A stretch of 64,000 nucleotides of DNA from positions 274,063,501 to 274,127,500 of the forward strand of contig JAUMIR010000004.1 of the NCBI GenBank assembly GCA_030847615.1, written 5' to 3'. A program made the translations under genes and the position numbers. The notes below the pieces were generated by a model. That model searched no databases. It worked only from the letters and a program-made list of their open reading frames with translations, and was not told the DNA's origin. The DNA is from Gambelia wislizenii. Its lineage: Eukaryota > Chordata > Lepidosauria > Squamata > Crotaphytidae. Of the stretch, positions 45,539 through 57,623 are shown piece after piece. How positions within the stretch are numbered: position 1 is the first letter of the stretch; each line of letters opens with the position of its first letter.

Positions 45539-46385
45539 GAGACAGCATGGTGTAGTGGTTTCAGCATTGTCTGTGAACTTTATCAGATGGGGCTGTAATC
45601 ACAGAATTACAGTGTGACAGTACTGCAAATGGGTTCCTATTATTGCATGATGTTGTTGTCCTACCATGGTCAATGTGTGCTCCACCCATTAATTGCTTGT
45701 CACTTTTCAGTGATGGGAAAATCTGTGAATAGCACTCAATATTGCTCTTTTTGAAGTATTGACAAGTGTGCAAAATCACGTCCTGCTGTAATTGTGCCAT
45801 TACAGCATGAATGGGTGGTCTTTCCCCGCCTCCCCTATCCCGATGAGAACGGAGGATGCACAGGACACTGTTTTAATGAACTGTCACCTTTTCTTGGTAC
45901 GTTTTTATGTTTGTTAAAGTGTTTATTTGTTAATTTCTTTTATTATTTATGCATGTATTATTTTGTTGTATTTAAACAAAGTCAACCTTCTCACAAGAAC
46001 AGCCGAAATCTTGTGCATATAAAACCATAGAAGTAAAATCCCATTCTTAAACTTCTAGTGGTGGTTGTGCAATGATTCTGTGGTGGTAGTATTTCATAAT
46101 TATGACATAGTACCAAGTGATTATGGTGACACACAATAATTACTATAATCATGCCACTATATTTCTGTTTTCCTCAATAGTGCAATTACAGCATTTTTAG
46201 ATGCTAGTGTGAAAAAGTCCTAAGAATCTGGGAGACCAGGTTGAAATCCTCACTCAGTCATGGAAACCTACCGGCTAACCTCTGGCAAGTCACATTCTCT
46301 CAGCCTCAGAGCAAGGCAATGGCAAACTCCTTCTGAAGAAATCTTGCCAAGAAAACCCCATGACAGGTTTGTCTTAGGGCTGCAC
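45539..46385 (+). mobile_element. tRNA-derived SINE split by a MITE
   Basis: The head GAGACAGCATGGTGTAGTGG (45539-45570) and the body from AATCTGGGAGACCAGG (46224) to GACAGGTTTGTCTTAGGG are the two parts of one SINE. The MITE at 45575-46220 lies between them. The SINE is thus the older insertion. Confidence 0.82.
45575..46220 (-). mobile_element. Harbinger-like MITE (long subfamily)
   Basis: Left end GAACTTTATCAGATGG and right end AAAAAGTCC. Inverse-collinear with 2312-3572, sharing blocks such as GTGTGCTCCACCCATTAAT and CAATATTGCTCTTTTTG. The right flank is TAA and the left flank is unclear. Confidence 0.8.
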
Positions 46386-46790
46386 GGTGCACAACATCAA
46401 CAAGGCAGTTGCCGGACTTACCTGGTGGCCGGTTTGCGAGGGCTGGTGGTCCCTGATTTTCACCCTCCCACATGGTGGAGGGCAGGCATGGGTGCTGCCA
46501 TGTCAGAGGATCCTCTTCCCAGCATGCCTTGGTGCCCAGGAAGAGGATCATAGGTCAGCCAATCAGAGAGAGGCTTCCTCTCCCTGATTGGCTGGTTAAA
46601 GTGGCTCACCGGCCAATCAAGAGCAGGGACCAGGGTCGCCCTCTGATTGGCTGGGAGGTGGGGCCTGCTGCTTCTGCAGGTCTTCTCTCTGGTCCAGCGG
46701 TCGGGTATTTATTCCCGACCGCAGTGCTAGACCAGGCAGTGGCTCACTGTGAGCCGAAGGCCCACCCACCCGCCCTCTTTCTGATGTATC
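46386..46790. promoter_or_regulatory. GC-rich CCAAT-box cluster, promoter- or LTR-like
   Basis: ATTGGCTG or its inverse CCAATCA occurs at 46557-46564, 46585-46592, 46613-46619 and 46644-46651. A TATTTATTC element at 46708 lies inside the inverted pair CGGTCGGG..CCCGACCG (46700-46723). The layout resembles a proximal promoter or the U3 region of an LTR. No associated gene was found and borders are unknown. Confidence 0.4.
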
Positions 46791-48840
46791 TTATGTGTAT
46801 CATATATGCTTCTTTAATCTTTGTCACAGCTTGTATGGCAGTTGGCATGGGTTCTCATCTAAACTCATTGGTTATAGGGGTCTCCAACAAGTTCAAGGTC
46901 AAGTTCTAAGCCAGTTTCTAGTTCAAAGGCATGGAAACCCTGGGGGGAATCTGGACATGATGCATGCCAGCTTGGGGCATGTCATCTGGAATTCCCCCCT
47001 TTCTTTGTTTCAGTGCAACATAGTCATGTGTTCTGGTAATATGGGGAGGAGACGGGGTTGGCAGGCAGTCAGGGCACCTGCACAGACTCCTCCCCCTTTT
47101 CAGTACTGGTGATTGTTGGCAGGCGGGCTGAAAACAGTAGGCATCGACCAGACAAGCGGGTTGGTCAATTTACGGATCCAACCCCATGCATGTGCCAACC
47201 TAACCAACTGTCATCAAAAGTTGTGGCCTTTTATTGCCAACATATATTTCTATGTCATCTTTATGTTACAATACATTTATTGTGTCTGTGTGTTATTTGG
47301 GGAGGGAAGGGTGAATGGGAGACAAAATCACACCTAGGCATGCAAGGTTCAACCACCCTGTTTCCCATTAAGGAGAGAGCAAAATAATGTTTTCAAATAA
47401 TTAGCATATGTTTGATGACTATTTGATTTCTCTCATGTTTTCTATACTTCACTATTCTGTTCTTTTTCTTCCCCCCCCCCATGTGTAACTGTTTTCATGT
47501 TCTGAGGCAGGGCTTGTGATTTAAAAATAAAAATAAAATAAATGGTACCAAGCCATCAGCAACAAACCATTAACAGGCAGCAGATGGTAACACACATCTC
47601 TCATTCTCTCACACTTATCCTAACTAATGCTGACCCTGATTCTAACTCTCCTAGGCACTCAAACTCCTAAATCCCCTACTCCTAATTAATCCCCAAACCT
47701 CCCTCTAACAGATTCAAGTCTCACTCTCCCCTTCATCAACTGTCCTATCAGCATTTTCAAAATCCCTCAGACATTCCAACAACTACCACTCACTCCCAAC
47801 ATTCCATCCTCTCACCTGCACCCAACAGATCCTTACTTTAGTTTATTTAACAAATGCAACAACATCCCCCCTCAAAGTCCACAACATGGCAATGGACCCT
47901 ATGTGCTAGTGTTCTTGGGGAAAGGCTGTTGACCTGAGATGTTGCATCATGGGATTTCCTCCCCCACAACATTACGTCCCTGCTCCCGTGTCAGACTGGA
48001 GTATTTGATTCCAGGACCACAGCACTTTCATGAAACTTTCCACACAAAATATCAAGCAGGAGGCAGTGCCCTTATTACAATTTGGCTTCAAATGTCTCCG
48101 TGTAATCAACACTCATTGGCTGCACTCTATTGTCATGAGGAGCTAAATGCTTTTCAACTTGGTTTTGTGGCAATGCAAAGGTACCAGAGAGATCTGACTA
48201 TGTGATAGTCTGAAGGCAAATCAAAATGTGGTCAGTGGTTACTTCCCTCACTCTGGTATCTTGAGGCTCAAAAGAAGATCACAAATGGCACCCAGAAGCA
48301 GCAAGCATAATTGACATTATGGTCACTCAACAGTCTTCCCCCACTTCCAAGATTCCCAAAAGGGGAGAACAGTAGCGCAAAAAGGAAAAACAAGACAGGA
48401 AAGAGGGAGGTATTTTCAGATCAGCAATAATGCATTTACTAGACATTCTCAGTAGCAGATGTAGAAATGGTGGTGGGGAGAAAGGCAAATGTAAAGATCA
48501 TAAAATTATAATTGCTTTTCCATTTTTAAGACATATCTTTTAATTTTTACCTAGAAAGCCGAGAATAAGGCTAATGAAGATAAATCAGACACCACAAGTG
48601 AGAGATGTATTGACTTGTTAGTATTTTTGCATCACCCTTTGGATGCTCTTCTGGTGGGGTGAAGTACTATCTGCTATTAAATTATCATTTATTGCTACTT
48701 ATGATAATGTGCAGAAGACTATAACAGATAATGACTTTCATTTCTCACTGATTAAGACACATTGTTGAAAATGTGTGACAGCTTCCTTTTAAAGGAGATA
48801 GCTGCTACTCAGTATTTTCATTGAGCCTAGAGATGCTGAA
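46791..48840. other. Unassigned, one imperfect hairpin
   Basis: 46934-46996 can fold: GGGGGGAATCTGGACATGATG against the inverse of CATCTGGAATTCCCCCC. A short A-rich tract lies at 47522-47541. Nothing else recognised. Confidence 0.4.
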
Positions 48841-48856
48841 TCATACTTTATATCAT

Positions 48857-48921
48857 CTATCATCATCATCATCATCATCATCACTGCCATTACTAGAATA
48901 GCTAGACACGGTACAAAAAAA

Positions 48922-48956
<35 letters not shown>
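48857..48956. repeat. (ATC)n and (CA)n microsatellites
   Basis: ATC units at 48860-48883 and CA units at 48923-48956. Confidence 0.9.
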
Positions 48957-48958
<2 letters not shown>

Positions 48959-49461
48959 GTTAATCATTCATGTAACTGAACTGCAGTGTGGAATTTGCAA
49001 ATTTATTATATGCATAGACCTTATCCTTAAACATTCATAAACTTTAAAACAGAATTAGGTAATACAGTTCGCTAATTTATGAGCTGATAACATAGCATTT
49101 CATGAGTGCAATACAACTTCCTATAAACCATGTAGTCCATGTGAAGTTAAATATTTCATGGATGGGAAAAACAAAGGAGAGCAGCCCCATACATATAACA
49201 TCCATGGAAATCCACGCTTAACTCTTTATCCCATGATTTTTTTTTAAAGTAGTGGCAATAAACAGAAAATGTAAAAAACAAACAAAAACACAACACTTTT
49301 TTCCCTTATTTCTTATAAAAAAACATTCATTTAATAAATTTTCAAACTATTATTCTTATAGTCCTATTATCTTTATTATACATCAGGTTTACGCTTTGGT
49401 TCTTTCTTACACAAAAATCTTATCTCTATTGAATCTCACACTTTTGAATTTTCCTTAGTAG
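48957..49461. other. Unassigned AT-rich stretch
   Basis: Nothing recognised. Confidence 0.4.
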
Positions 49462-50129
49462 TGTGAACAATCTATCTGCACTGAATTCGGGTGGGGGGTG
49501 AGGATCGGAAGGAGAAGTGCTGCCTGAGGCACTGCCATATTCCCCCTCCTCAGTGCCATGTCCTCATTCCAAAGGCAGAAAGAGACTGGTCACTCCTTCT
49601 GACTTTAGAGAGAGCAACTTGTGCCAGGGCTCTGCTTTCACAGCACTTGGAATAGGCAATTGTGCACTGGAAAAGCAGAGTGCCAGCACTAGTCATTCTC
49701 TGAAGTCAGAATGACTGGCCAGCTCCACCATCATGACACTAGACACCCATTCTGACTTCAGAGAGAGGGCCTAGCATCGGGACTCTGCTTTCATGGAGCT
49801 CAGAGCAGCCAATTGTACAGCAGAAAAGCAGAGCCTGGGTGTTATTTGCTCTCTCTGAAGTCAGAATGGGTGGCCACAGCAGGTGATTATGTACTGGAAA
49901 GTCAGAGCCCTGTCAATCTTCTGGCCCATGCCGGTGGCAGCAGCACCATGAAGATGGCCAGCTAGCAGCAACGGTGGATCTGCAGCCTCACTGGGTGTAA
50001 AAATCCAAATGCAGTTAACATGGGGTGCTTAAATCTGGGCCAGAGCAGTCCAAATTTCATGCACTGAAGCTCTGGGCCAAATTAGTCAGAATTTTATCCA
50101 GACTTTTACCCCCAGTGTAGACAAGCCCC
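49462..50129. mobile_element. Harbinger-like MITE with internal inverted repeats
   Basis: Right end TGTAGACAAGCCCC is the inverse of the GGGCTTGTCTA terminus seen at 36770. The left end is decayed. TAG lies on both proposed sides (49459-49461 and 50130-50132). Inside, TTCTGAC(T)TTAGAGAGAG and GGCTCTGCTTT-type blocks recur in both orientations between 49585 and 49915. Confidence 0.55.
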
Positions 50130-50165
50130 TAGTCCAACACTAAAACCACTACACCATTCTTGCCC
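50130..50165 (-). mobile_element. tRNA-derived SINE head fragment
   Basis: TAGTCCAACACTAAAACCAC followed by TACACCATTCTTGCCCCC is the inverted head of the (CAA)-tailed SINE. The body is missing. Confidence 0.5.
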
Positions 50166-50550
50166 CCTAATGAATCTTGGTCCTCATTTAAAAAAAGAAT
50201 CTTAATTGAGGGCCCCAAGACTTCAATGGCAAATATCTTTTCAATTGTTTCTTTATAATTTTCCTCTCGGTCTCTCTTCAATTTCCCCCACCCCCTATTT
50301 TATTATCTTCCTTGGCCTACATTTTCAGCCCTGCCACTTAAGCCTAATTAACGAAGATGGTAGTCTGGTACCTCCACTTTTCAACAAGGGGTTCCTTGAA
50401 CTTCTAGATGCTGTGGGCTTGGGGGCTAGACATATAGTTGGTGAGAAAAGATATCAAACAAATCAATCACTTTATATGTTCCACACTTTGGCTCAAACTT
50501 CAATGCATTCATTTAAAAATATTTTAAATACTGATATGAGTTTTATAGAG
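50166..50550. other. Unassigned stretch
   Basis: A 176-codon open frame crosses it but has no domain or codon signal and runs through a transposon. Confidence 0.35.
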
Positions 50551-50719
50551 CAGTGCTTCTCATGCTATCTGATATATGGGACTGGCAAAAAATTTTCCCC
50601 AAGGGCCCACGGACAGGTGCCATATTTTTGCTCAATGGCTTCTACTTTTTCTTTCCAGAAAACTTGCCAATATTTCATGACCAGCACTGGTTCATGGACT
50701 ACAACTTTGAGTAGCACTG
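50551..50719. mobile_element. Miniature hAT element
   Basis: Left CAGTGCTTCTCA and inverted right CAGTGCTACTCA, flanked by TTATAGAG and ATTTAGAG (6 of 8 match). Length 169 bp. The ACTGGTTCATGGACTACAAC core fits reptile hAT MITEs. Confidence 0.75.
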
Positions 50720-50967
50720 ATTTAGAGTCATGCTAAGCCATAAAGCTTCCAGGCTTAGGAACTTCTTCCCTAGGGAGATTAGGATGACTCCCGTCTTGCT
50801 GCCCTTCCTTTAGCAAGTGATTCCCATCCCCCACAACCCCTGTTCTGGCAAGCTTTTAGGAATTGGCTGCAAGGGTGATTGATATGTTTTTTTTAAATGG
50901 TATACTGGTCTGTTATTTTTTTATCTCTTATTTTTAATCATTTTATTTTAATGGCTTTTAATTCTTT

Positions 50968-51208
50968 TGTTGTTCTTATTGTTATTCTTTGCCTTCAATT
51001 CCTTTCTGACTTATGATGACCCTGAGGTGACCTATCATAGGGTTTTGTCAGCAAGATCTGTTCAGAGGGATTTGCCATTGCCTGCCTTGGGGGCTGAGAG
51101 AGTGTGATTTGCCCAAGGTCACCCAGTGGGTTTCTGTGGCTGAGGAGGGCTTGAACCCTGGTCTCCTAGCATCTTAAACTAACATTTGAACCACTACACC
51201 GCTCTGGA
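50968..51208 (-). mobile_element. tRNA-derived SINE with (CAA)n-like tail
   Basis: Inverted copy: GCCTTCAATTCCTTTCTGAC, CACCCAGTGGGTTTCTGTGG, GAACCCTGGTCTCCTAGC (B-box region) and ACCACTACACCGCTCTGG head. Confidence 0.9.
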
Positions 51209-51664
51209 TCTGTTTAATTCTATGGATTGTTAAACTGTATTTCAACAATAATGTATTTATGTTTTTAATAATGTTTATGAGTGCTTCTAACTGTATTTGT
51301 TTTCATTTTTGTAAGTTTCCTAGAGTCCCAGTATAACAACAACAACTTCATGTCCCATCATGAAACCTGAATCACTGAGTGGGCCATCATCATCATCATC
51401 CACTCAATGATGTTTCTGCCTCTATGCATCTAGAATACAAGAAGTGTCTTTAATGCAAACAAGTACTGAGTTATCTGAAAAGCCATATCTAGAGCCATTC
51501 ATTTGATCAAGTTTGGCTTCATTTGAAGCATCCAGTCCATTCTTTCATTTGCAGTTTGAGGGTGGTGGAGAAGTAGTCAGAACCATAGATACTACTGTTA
51601 CCATATCCCCAGAGAGGACAACTGCTATGCATTCCAAAGGTTCACAATCATTTTCTGGGGTCTC
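51209..51664. other. Unassigned stretch
   Basis: Nothing recognised apart from short CAA and CAT runs. Confidence 0.35.
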
Positions 51665-52047
51665 AGACATTATTGGATGAGCCTTACAATCTGAGACAGG
51701 CCTGCCACAGGATCGCTAAAGGTTTTCCCTTTCAGACAACGTCATCCCTGTCCCATTCTGCCCCCGTTCAGTCTCCTTTTTTTATTAACAGCTTAAGCTA
51801 TTAATAGATCACCCGTTCAATTTCTGTCATGGAATCACGAGTGTGCAAACCAGTGCCCCATTATGCTGGCTCAATCTGGGAGGTCCATGCCTTTTTTGTA
51901 CCCTCCCCTGTTTACTTGTGTGTGTGTGTTTTTAGTGTGTCTATGTACTTGCTTTAATTTTTTGATGTTTATTTTTGGTTTTATTTTTATATTTCCCATG
52001 GGATGTAGGCTCCCTGTAAGGTCCTGGAAGGTAAGTAGAGAACACTT
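51665..52047 (-). mobile_element. Harbinger-like MITE, left part of a split locus
   Basis: Inverse-oriented copy of the 29275 subfamily: GGATCGCTAAAGG, ATTAATAGATCACCCGTTCA, CCCCATTATGCTGG and TTTTTTGTACCCTCCCC. It ends at the L1 target duplication (52038-52047). The left terminus is decayed, with CTC at 51662-51664 matching CTC at 63150-63152. Confidence 0.65.
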
Positions 52048-53470
52048 TGGGACTTCTGGTTCCACTCAGCTTGGTGAAGGATGCAAGAGGCGAAGCTCAG
52101 TCCTCAGTGTCTTACAATTGCATTGAAATATCTCAATTTGATCCTGAGGATTCCCCATTTGGGAGGAAGGCGAGTTAAGGAAGGGCTCAACGGGGCTTCA
52201 AATTCGACTACAGAGTTTTGGGGAGCGAAGGCTTCAAGAAAATCCTGGTTGTTAAGGAGTGAAGAGCCGTACTAATATGCAAGAGTAGTTTACCGGACTT
52301 GAGCGAAACCGTAGCTAGTGAAAGGTAATGAAGAAGAGGTTCATATCAGAATCAAATGAAGTTAAAAATACCAATTTTTTACTTCGTCATTGCTGTCATT
52401 CCTCGTTCAGTTGGAACAAATAATTAAACTCCAGCTGCACTGGCACAGCAGCAACTGACTGGCTTCCTCTCAGGAACACTCTACGCAGAGGTAGAGTTCA
52501 AGAGAGGAGAAAGACTTTTGAGCCATGTAACAGTGAACATTAATTCAGTATCACTTGTTACATTGCTGCAGAAATATTGCTAGTTGGATACATTCTTACA
52601 TTAAATTCTATACAATTACTGTTACGGAAGGAAAGGAAGCTAACAAATCTTCTGCTTTACTTTATTAAGTTTTATTATACTTCGATAACCGAGACTCTGG
52701 TTCCAATTAAGTCTGATTCCAGAGATCCCTGCATTAAAGTACTTTCATTTCTTCAACTACATTCCAACTTTGATTCAAGAAACCTCTGCTTCAAAATACT
52801 TCCATTTACTTGATTTTAGCATTGACAGACACTCCCTGAATACAAATACCAAGTGAAAGATTACAGGCAACAAGTACATAAGAATCATTTACTGACTGAA
52901 ACCTTTAAGAACTTTTAAGAGTTGAAGTGTGATTAAAACCTTGGTTAGTGAGGTTAGTGAAGTAATCAATATTTGTTTTGTACTTGGTTTTGCTGAAGTA
53001 AGCTGTTTTTTCCTTTGCTCCTTGTTACATTATAAAATACTGTTATATTTTATTATTTGATAGTACAATATAAAATAAGTTAAAAAGAGTCAGTTGAAGT
53101 GGTTCAGCTGAACTGAATCAAAACGACAAGAGAGCAAAGCACAGAACAAAGATATAACATGGAGCTAAAATAAACAGGTGTCTGGGAAGAGAAGAGCCAA
53201 AAGAAGACTGAGATTGAACTTGCGGTTTGGAAAAGAAAGGGGAGAAAGAAGCAGAGGAGAGGGGGAAGAAGTGGCAAAGAGGTATAGAAATACTGAAAGA
53301 GGTTAATAGGGATTGTGAAATGAACATATCCTCCTACCCTATATAAGAGACATAAGAGATATTCTCAGTTATCAGTGTAATAGAAATTAATTTTCTTTGG
53401 TACAGTTTGCTTGAGGGATTATAGAATTGGTATACAATAAATGTGTCATACAAACCCAGAAGGAGACTAA

Positions 53471-53799
53471 GGACTTTTTCGGATGGGGTTTTGTAACAGA
53501 AGCAGTCTTGTCCCTGTTGCGAGGCTGCTGCATGGCAGGGGGTCCGTTTCGGATGATGCTCTCCCCTGCCGATACTGTTGCAGAAGTGCTGGGAGGCTGC
53601 AGTGCTATATTTGGCGATTTTCTAATCGCGAAAGTTGATCATGATTAGAAAATCACCAAATATAGTGCTGCAGCCTCCCAGCACTTCCACAACAGTATCG
53701 GCAGTGGAGAACATCATCCGAAATGGACCCCCTGCTGTGCAGCAGCCTCGCAACAGGGACGAGGCTGCTTCCATTACAAAACTCCGTCTGAAAAAGTCC
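53471..53799. mobile_element. Foldback palindrome MITE (copy 4)
   Basis: Ends GGACTTTTTCGGATGGGG and (with mismatches) CCGTCTGAAAAAGTCC inverted. TAA lies on both sides (53468-53470 and 53800-53802). Arms meet at a loop near 53635. Length 329 bp. It sits in the L1 5' UTR. Confidence 0.92.
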
Positions 53800-54734
53800 T
53801 AAAAGTGATAAAGAGTTTTCTTCAGTAGGTGAGGTTTGAAAGCATTGTTTTTCATTTTATATTCATTGTCTTTATTTTCATACTATATTAGTCAAAAGGA
53901 AGGGGTGTGGTAATTATAACTCTAAAAAGTAAGGGGGGTAGAATTAAGACGGAACTGTCTCTAAGTTTCTTACTATACTGTGTAAGGAATTTTCCTTAAA
54001 AGAAAAAGAATTGCTACTTTAAAGGAACATTCACATATGTAAATATAAAAATAAATAAATAATTTTAAAAAAATAATTCTTCCAGGAACTACAAGAATAA
54101 GGATTGGAAATTCATTATAATTATATATTTATGTAATTTAGAAATAATGTATTAGTTGTACTACTAAAAACAAAATAAGTTGGAAACATACTGAAGTTGA
54201 TAATTGATAGATTAATTTATTTGATTTTCATGTAAATTAGGATACCTGATAAAATTTAGCATTGAATGTTTCTCTCTTCTTTTCTTATGCAATTTGAGGA
54301 CCTTACTAGTTGATATTAAATATTATTAATTATCTCATAAAGAGATACTAAATCTTGAGGTCAATTTGAGGCAAATCCTGATGTTTTAAAGACTCAGAAG
54401 TACTAATTAAGGATTTGGACTATTATTTATGTACTTTCTACACGTCACTAATTTAAATATTCCGTTATATTACAAACTCAGTAAAAATCTAGAAGAATTT
54501 AAAAGTTAATTGGAGCAAAACTGTAAAATACTTTTGGTATCAGTTTTTCTTCTGTTCTTTCTTATTCTGTTGGAACATAGAAAGTAGTTTAAAGACTTAT
54601 AATTCATTTATTCATTTATAAAATTCATTATAATATAAGGTATAACAGAAATTTAATAATAGCTATAGATAAAGAAATTTAATAACAGTTATAGAAATTG
54701 TTATAACTATAGATAAAATAATTTATATACAACT

Positions 54735-54905
54735 AATGAAACTTTAGGGAAAGGGAAAGAATAGAGGAGAAAGGGGGAAAAGAAAAAAAGGAAAAAAAGG
54801 GAAAGGAAGAGAAAAGAGAAAAAAGAAAGAAAAGGGAAAAAAGGGAGAAAGGAGAACAGAGAAGGAGAAAGAGAAGGGGAAAGGAAAAGAAAAAGAAAAA
54901 AGTTA
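54735..54905 (+). repeat. Purine-only tract in the L1 leader
   Basis: About 170 bases almost wholly A and G (GGGAAAGG, AAAAAAGG and similar). It may form an unusual structure or be a diverged simple repeat. Confidence 0.8.
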
Positions 54906-54931
54906 AAGGATAATTTAATCATACTGGTTAA

Positions 54932-56165
54932 ATGGCAATGGGTAGAAAGACAATAACACAATCCTGGACACAAATTATAACAACAAGAAGAAGATCAGCA
55001 GAAACTATCAAGATCTCAGAAATGGAAATATTTATACTTGACAAATTAAAAATAGAATTAAAAAATTTCAGACAGGAGATCAGAACAGAATTGAAATATC
55101 CAAGGAAGGAAAAGAGAATGGATTATAAGAGAAAATCAGAAATATTAGGGAACAAATTGAATAAATAAATAAAGACGTGGAAGAGATGAAGACAGAAATT
55201 AATCAACTAAAAGAAAAATAAAAAACAGAAAAGCATTCACAGAAACAAATGGAAATGCAGAAAAAGAAGAACTACAAACCCTAAATCAAGAATTACAATA
55301 TAGATATAAATGTCTAAAATTGAGAGGAATATTGGAAAGGACAAATGAAGACTTGGAAAAGAGAGGAATAATACCTTTGGCAAAATGCATAAGATAAACA
55401 GAAGAGCAACTAGATCAGGACATGAATAAACTATTTAGAATTAGGTCCAAGCTATCTCAGGGACCGCCTTCTCCCTTATAATCCTCCCCACGCTCTCCGG
55501 TCCTCTGGGAGGAATCTGTTGCAGCCACAAAGACCTAGGCTGGCGACTATCTCCCAGAGGGCTTTCTCGGCTGTCGCCCCCAAATTGTGGAACAGCCTGC
55601 CCGACAAGATCCGCCTATTGACATCATTAGACAGCTTTAAAAAGGCTGTCAAGATGGTTCTCTTCGGGCAGGCTTTTCCAGAATAGCTAACCCTGGCCTC
55701 AGGAACCCCCTCTGGAGGTTGCTTTTGGACCTCCAAACAGATGCTGCCTGCTTAAAAGGGTTTTTACCATATTGTATTATATATTGATTTTAACTTGTAT
55801 TAATTTAATAATGTTTTAAGGGGAGGGAGGGATTTTGGGTTGTTTTATACTGTCTACCATTTTATCGTTGTAAGCTGCCCCGATTGCTTGCAGAGGGGCG
55901 GGATATAAATAAATTTTATTATTATTTATTATTAAACTCACAGATTGCTAAGGATAAAAAATTACCAAGAGATACAGTAATATCCATGACCATCTCTAAG
56001 ATGAGAGAGAAAATCCTGCAACAGATCTATAAGGAAATGCTAAAAATAGATGGCGAAGAAATAAAGATTTTTAAAGATATTTCCTCTTCAATATTTCAAT
56101 ATTTAAAAAAGACAAGACTACAAATTCATCACACAATTACTGACCAAGAACAACATCTATTATAA
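54932..56165 (+). pseudogene. L1 ORF1 remnant
   Basis: Decayed coiled-coil and C-terminal text: LDQDMNKLFRIRS, then after an L2 insertion KKLPRDTVISMTISKMREKI and IKIFKDISSSIFQYLKKTR. This resembles the C-terminal domain of L1 ORF1, the RNA-binding chaperone. Upstream, 54980-55380 is rich in Lys, Glu and Asn with heptad-like spacing. Several stops interrupt it. Confidence 0.7.
55451..55933 (+). mobile_element. L2 LINE 3' end in the L1
   Basis: Encodes RAFSAVAPKLWNSLPDKIR and SFKKAVKMVLFGQAFPE. The L2 3' UTR follows with GCCCCGATTGCTTGCAGAGG and an (ATT)n tail. It is strongly 5'-truncated and interrupts L1 ORF1. It is related to but distinct from the copy at 58986. Confidence 0.9.
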
Positions 56166-56498
56166 ATGGGAAAGAATAGAAGGTATAACATTTACTTATC
56201 AACAAAGGAGACATAGGATAAATACAACCTAGAAAGCTAAAGATTTTTGCAAAAAATTCAGAAAAGAGAAGGAAAGAAAAAACAAACTAAATATGAACAG
56301 GATTCAAGAAATGAAGAGGAGGCAAAGGGGAAATAAAATATAACAAAATTACAGATAAGGAAGAGGCACTAGATGTATTACAGTTAAAGGACCATGATAA
56401 AGAAGATTCAGAATTTGAAGATATTGCTGGATTAGAAGAAGAAGAAGGTGAGATATCTGAAGAAGAGGAAGTGAGAGAAAAAGAAAATATAGAGGAAA

Positions 56499-57292
56499 AT
56501 GACCATTAAAATTATCTCATGGAACACGAATGGTCTCAATTTGGTGTATAAATAACAACAAGTGTACAATTATTTAGAAAAATTGAAAGCTTACATTATA
56601 CATTTGCAAGAGATAAGAATCAAAAAAGATGACAAATATTGAAAAAAATCCAAAATGAGGTCAAATTTCTCATTCAACAACTTGTAAAATGAAGAAAAGA
56701 GGAGTAGCCCTATATGTAAATAGGAGGTATATAGTGACAGAATTGTTCAAAGATGAAGAAGGGCAATATATAGCTGTAGAAATATCTCACCAAAATTGTG
56801 GGTATTTATGCACCAAATAAAAATGAAGAAAAATTCTATAGAAAAATAGAAAATAAATTGAAGGAGCATAACAATAAGAATATAATCATTCTTGGAGGCT
56901 TTAAAGGGGTAATTAATTCCATGACAGACAGATCAACAAATGGGAAATCAACATATCAGGGTAAATTACCTAAAAGTTTTTTTGAACTGACAGATAAACG
57001 AAATCTTACTGATGTTTGGTCTGCAAAATTTGGAACACAAAAGAGCTTTACTTTTTTCTCTGCTTGTTACAAGATGATGTCAAGAATAGACTTATTTCTA
57101 TCATCAAAAATTCTCCTACCCAGAATTCAGAACATGGAATTACTGGCAAGAATTATATCAGATCACCATGCGATTCAAATGACATTAGAGAATAACAAGA
57201 AACAGTTCTATTGGAGACTTAATGAAGGGTTCTTAAGAGATGAGAAATTTATTAAAGATTTAAAGAAAGAAGCAAAATTATACTTTAATTAA
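56499..57292 (+). pseudogene. L1 ORF2, endonuclease region
   Basis: Starts MTIKIISWNTNGLNLVYK, a typical L1 endonuclease start with the catalytic Asn, but a stop follows at once. The frame from 56798 carries IYAPNKNEEKFY and then LGGFKGVIN, where LGDFNxxIN is expected, so catalytic Asp and Asn are lost. SDHHAIQM keeps the Asp-His pair. Confidence 0.85.
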
Positions 57293-57623
57293 AACATGAC
57301 CGGAGACTGTAAAATGAAAACAGTATGGGATGCTAGTAAGGTGGTATTATGTGGGATTATAATCAAATGAGGATCTGAAGTTAAAACATTAAAATCAGAG
57401 AGATATAAATACCTTTACAAAGAATTAATAAAGAAAGAAGAATTGAGAGAAGATCCATCCAAACTAGATTTAGTGAGACAGATAAAGCTGATACAAAGAC
57501 AAATAATTCTGGAGATGATAGCAATAGAGATATCTAAAAAGAACAAAACAAAGGAAATAGAGAAAAAAACTAATTGCAGAAATAAACTATAAAGATAAGA
57601 AAATCACTAAACAAAAGGAAATA

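Noticed and set aside
50206..50736. 176-codon open frame as a possible gene
   Set aside because: No domain, no homologous text elsewhere, and it crosses the miniature hAT element.
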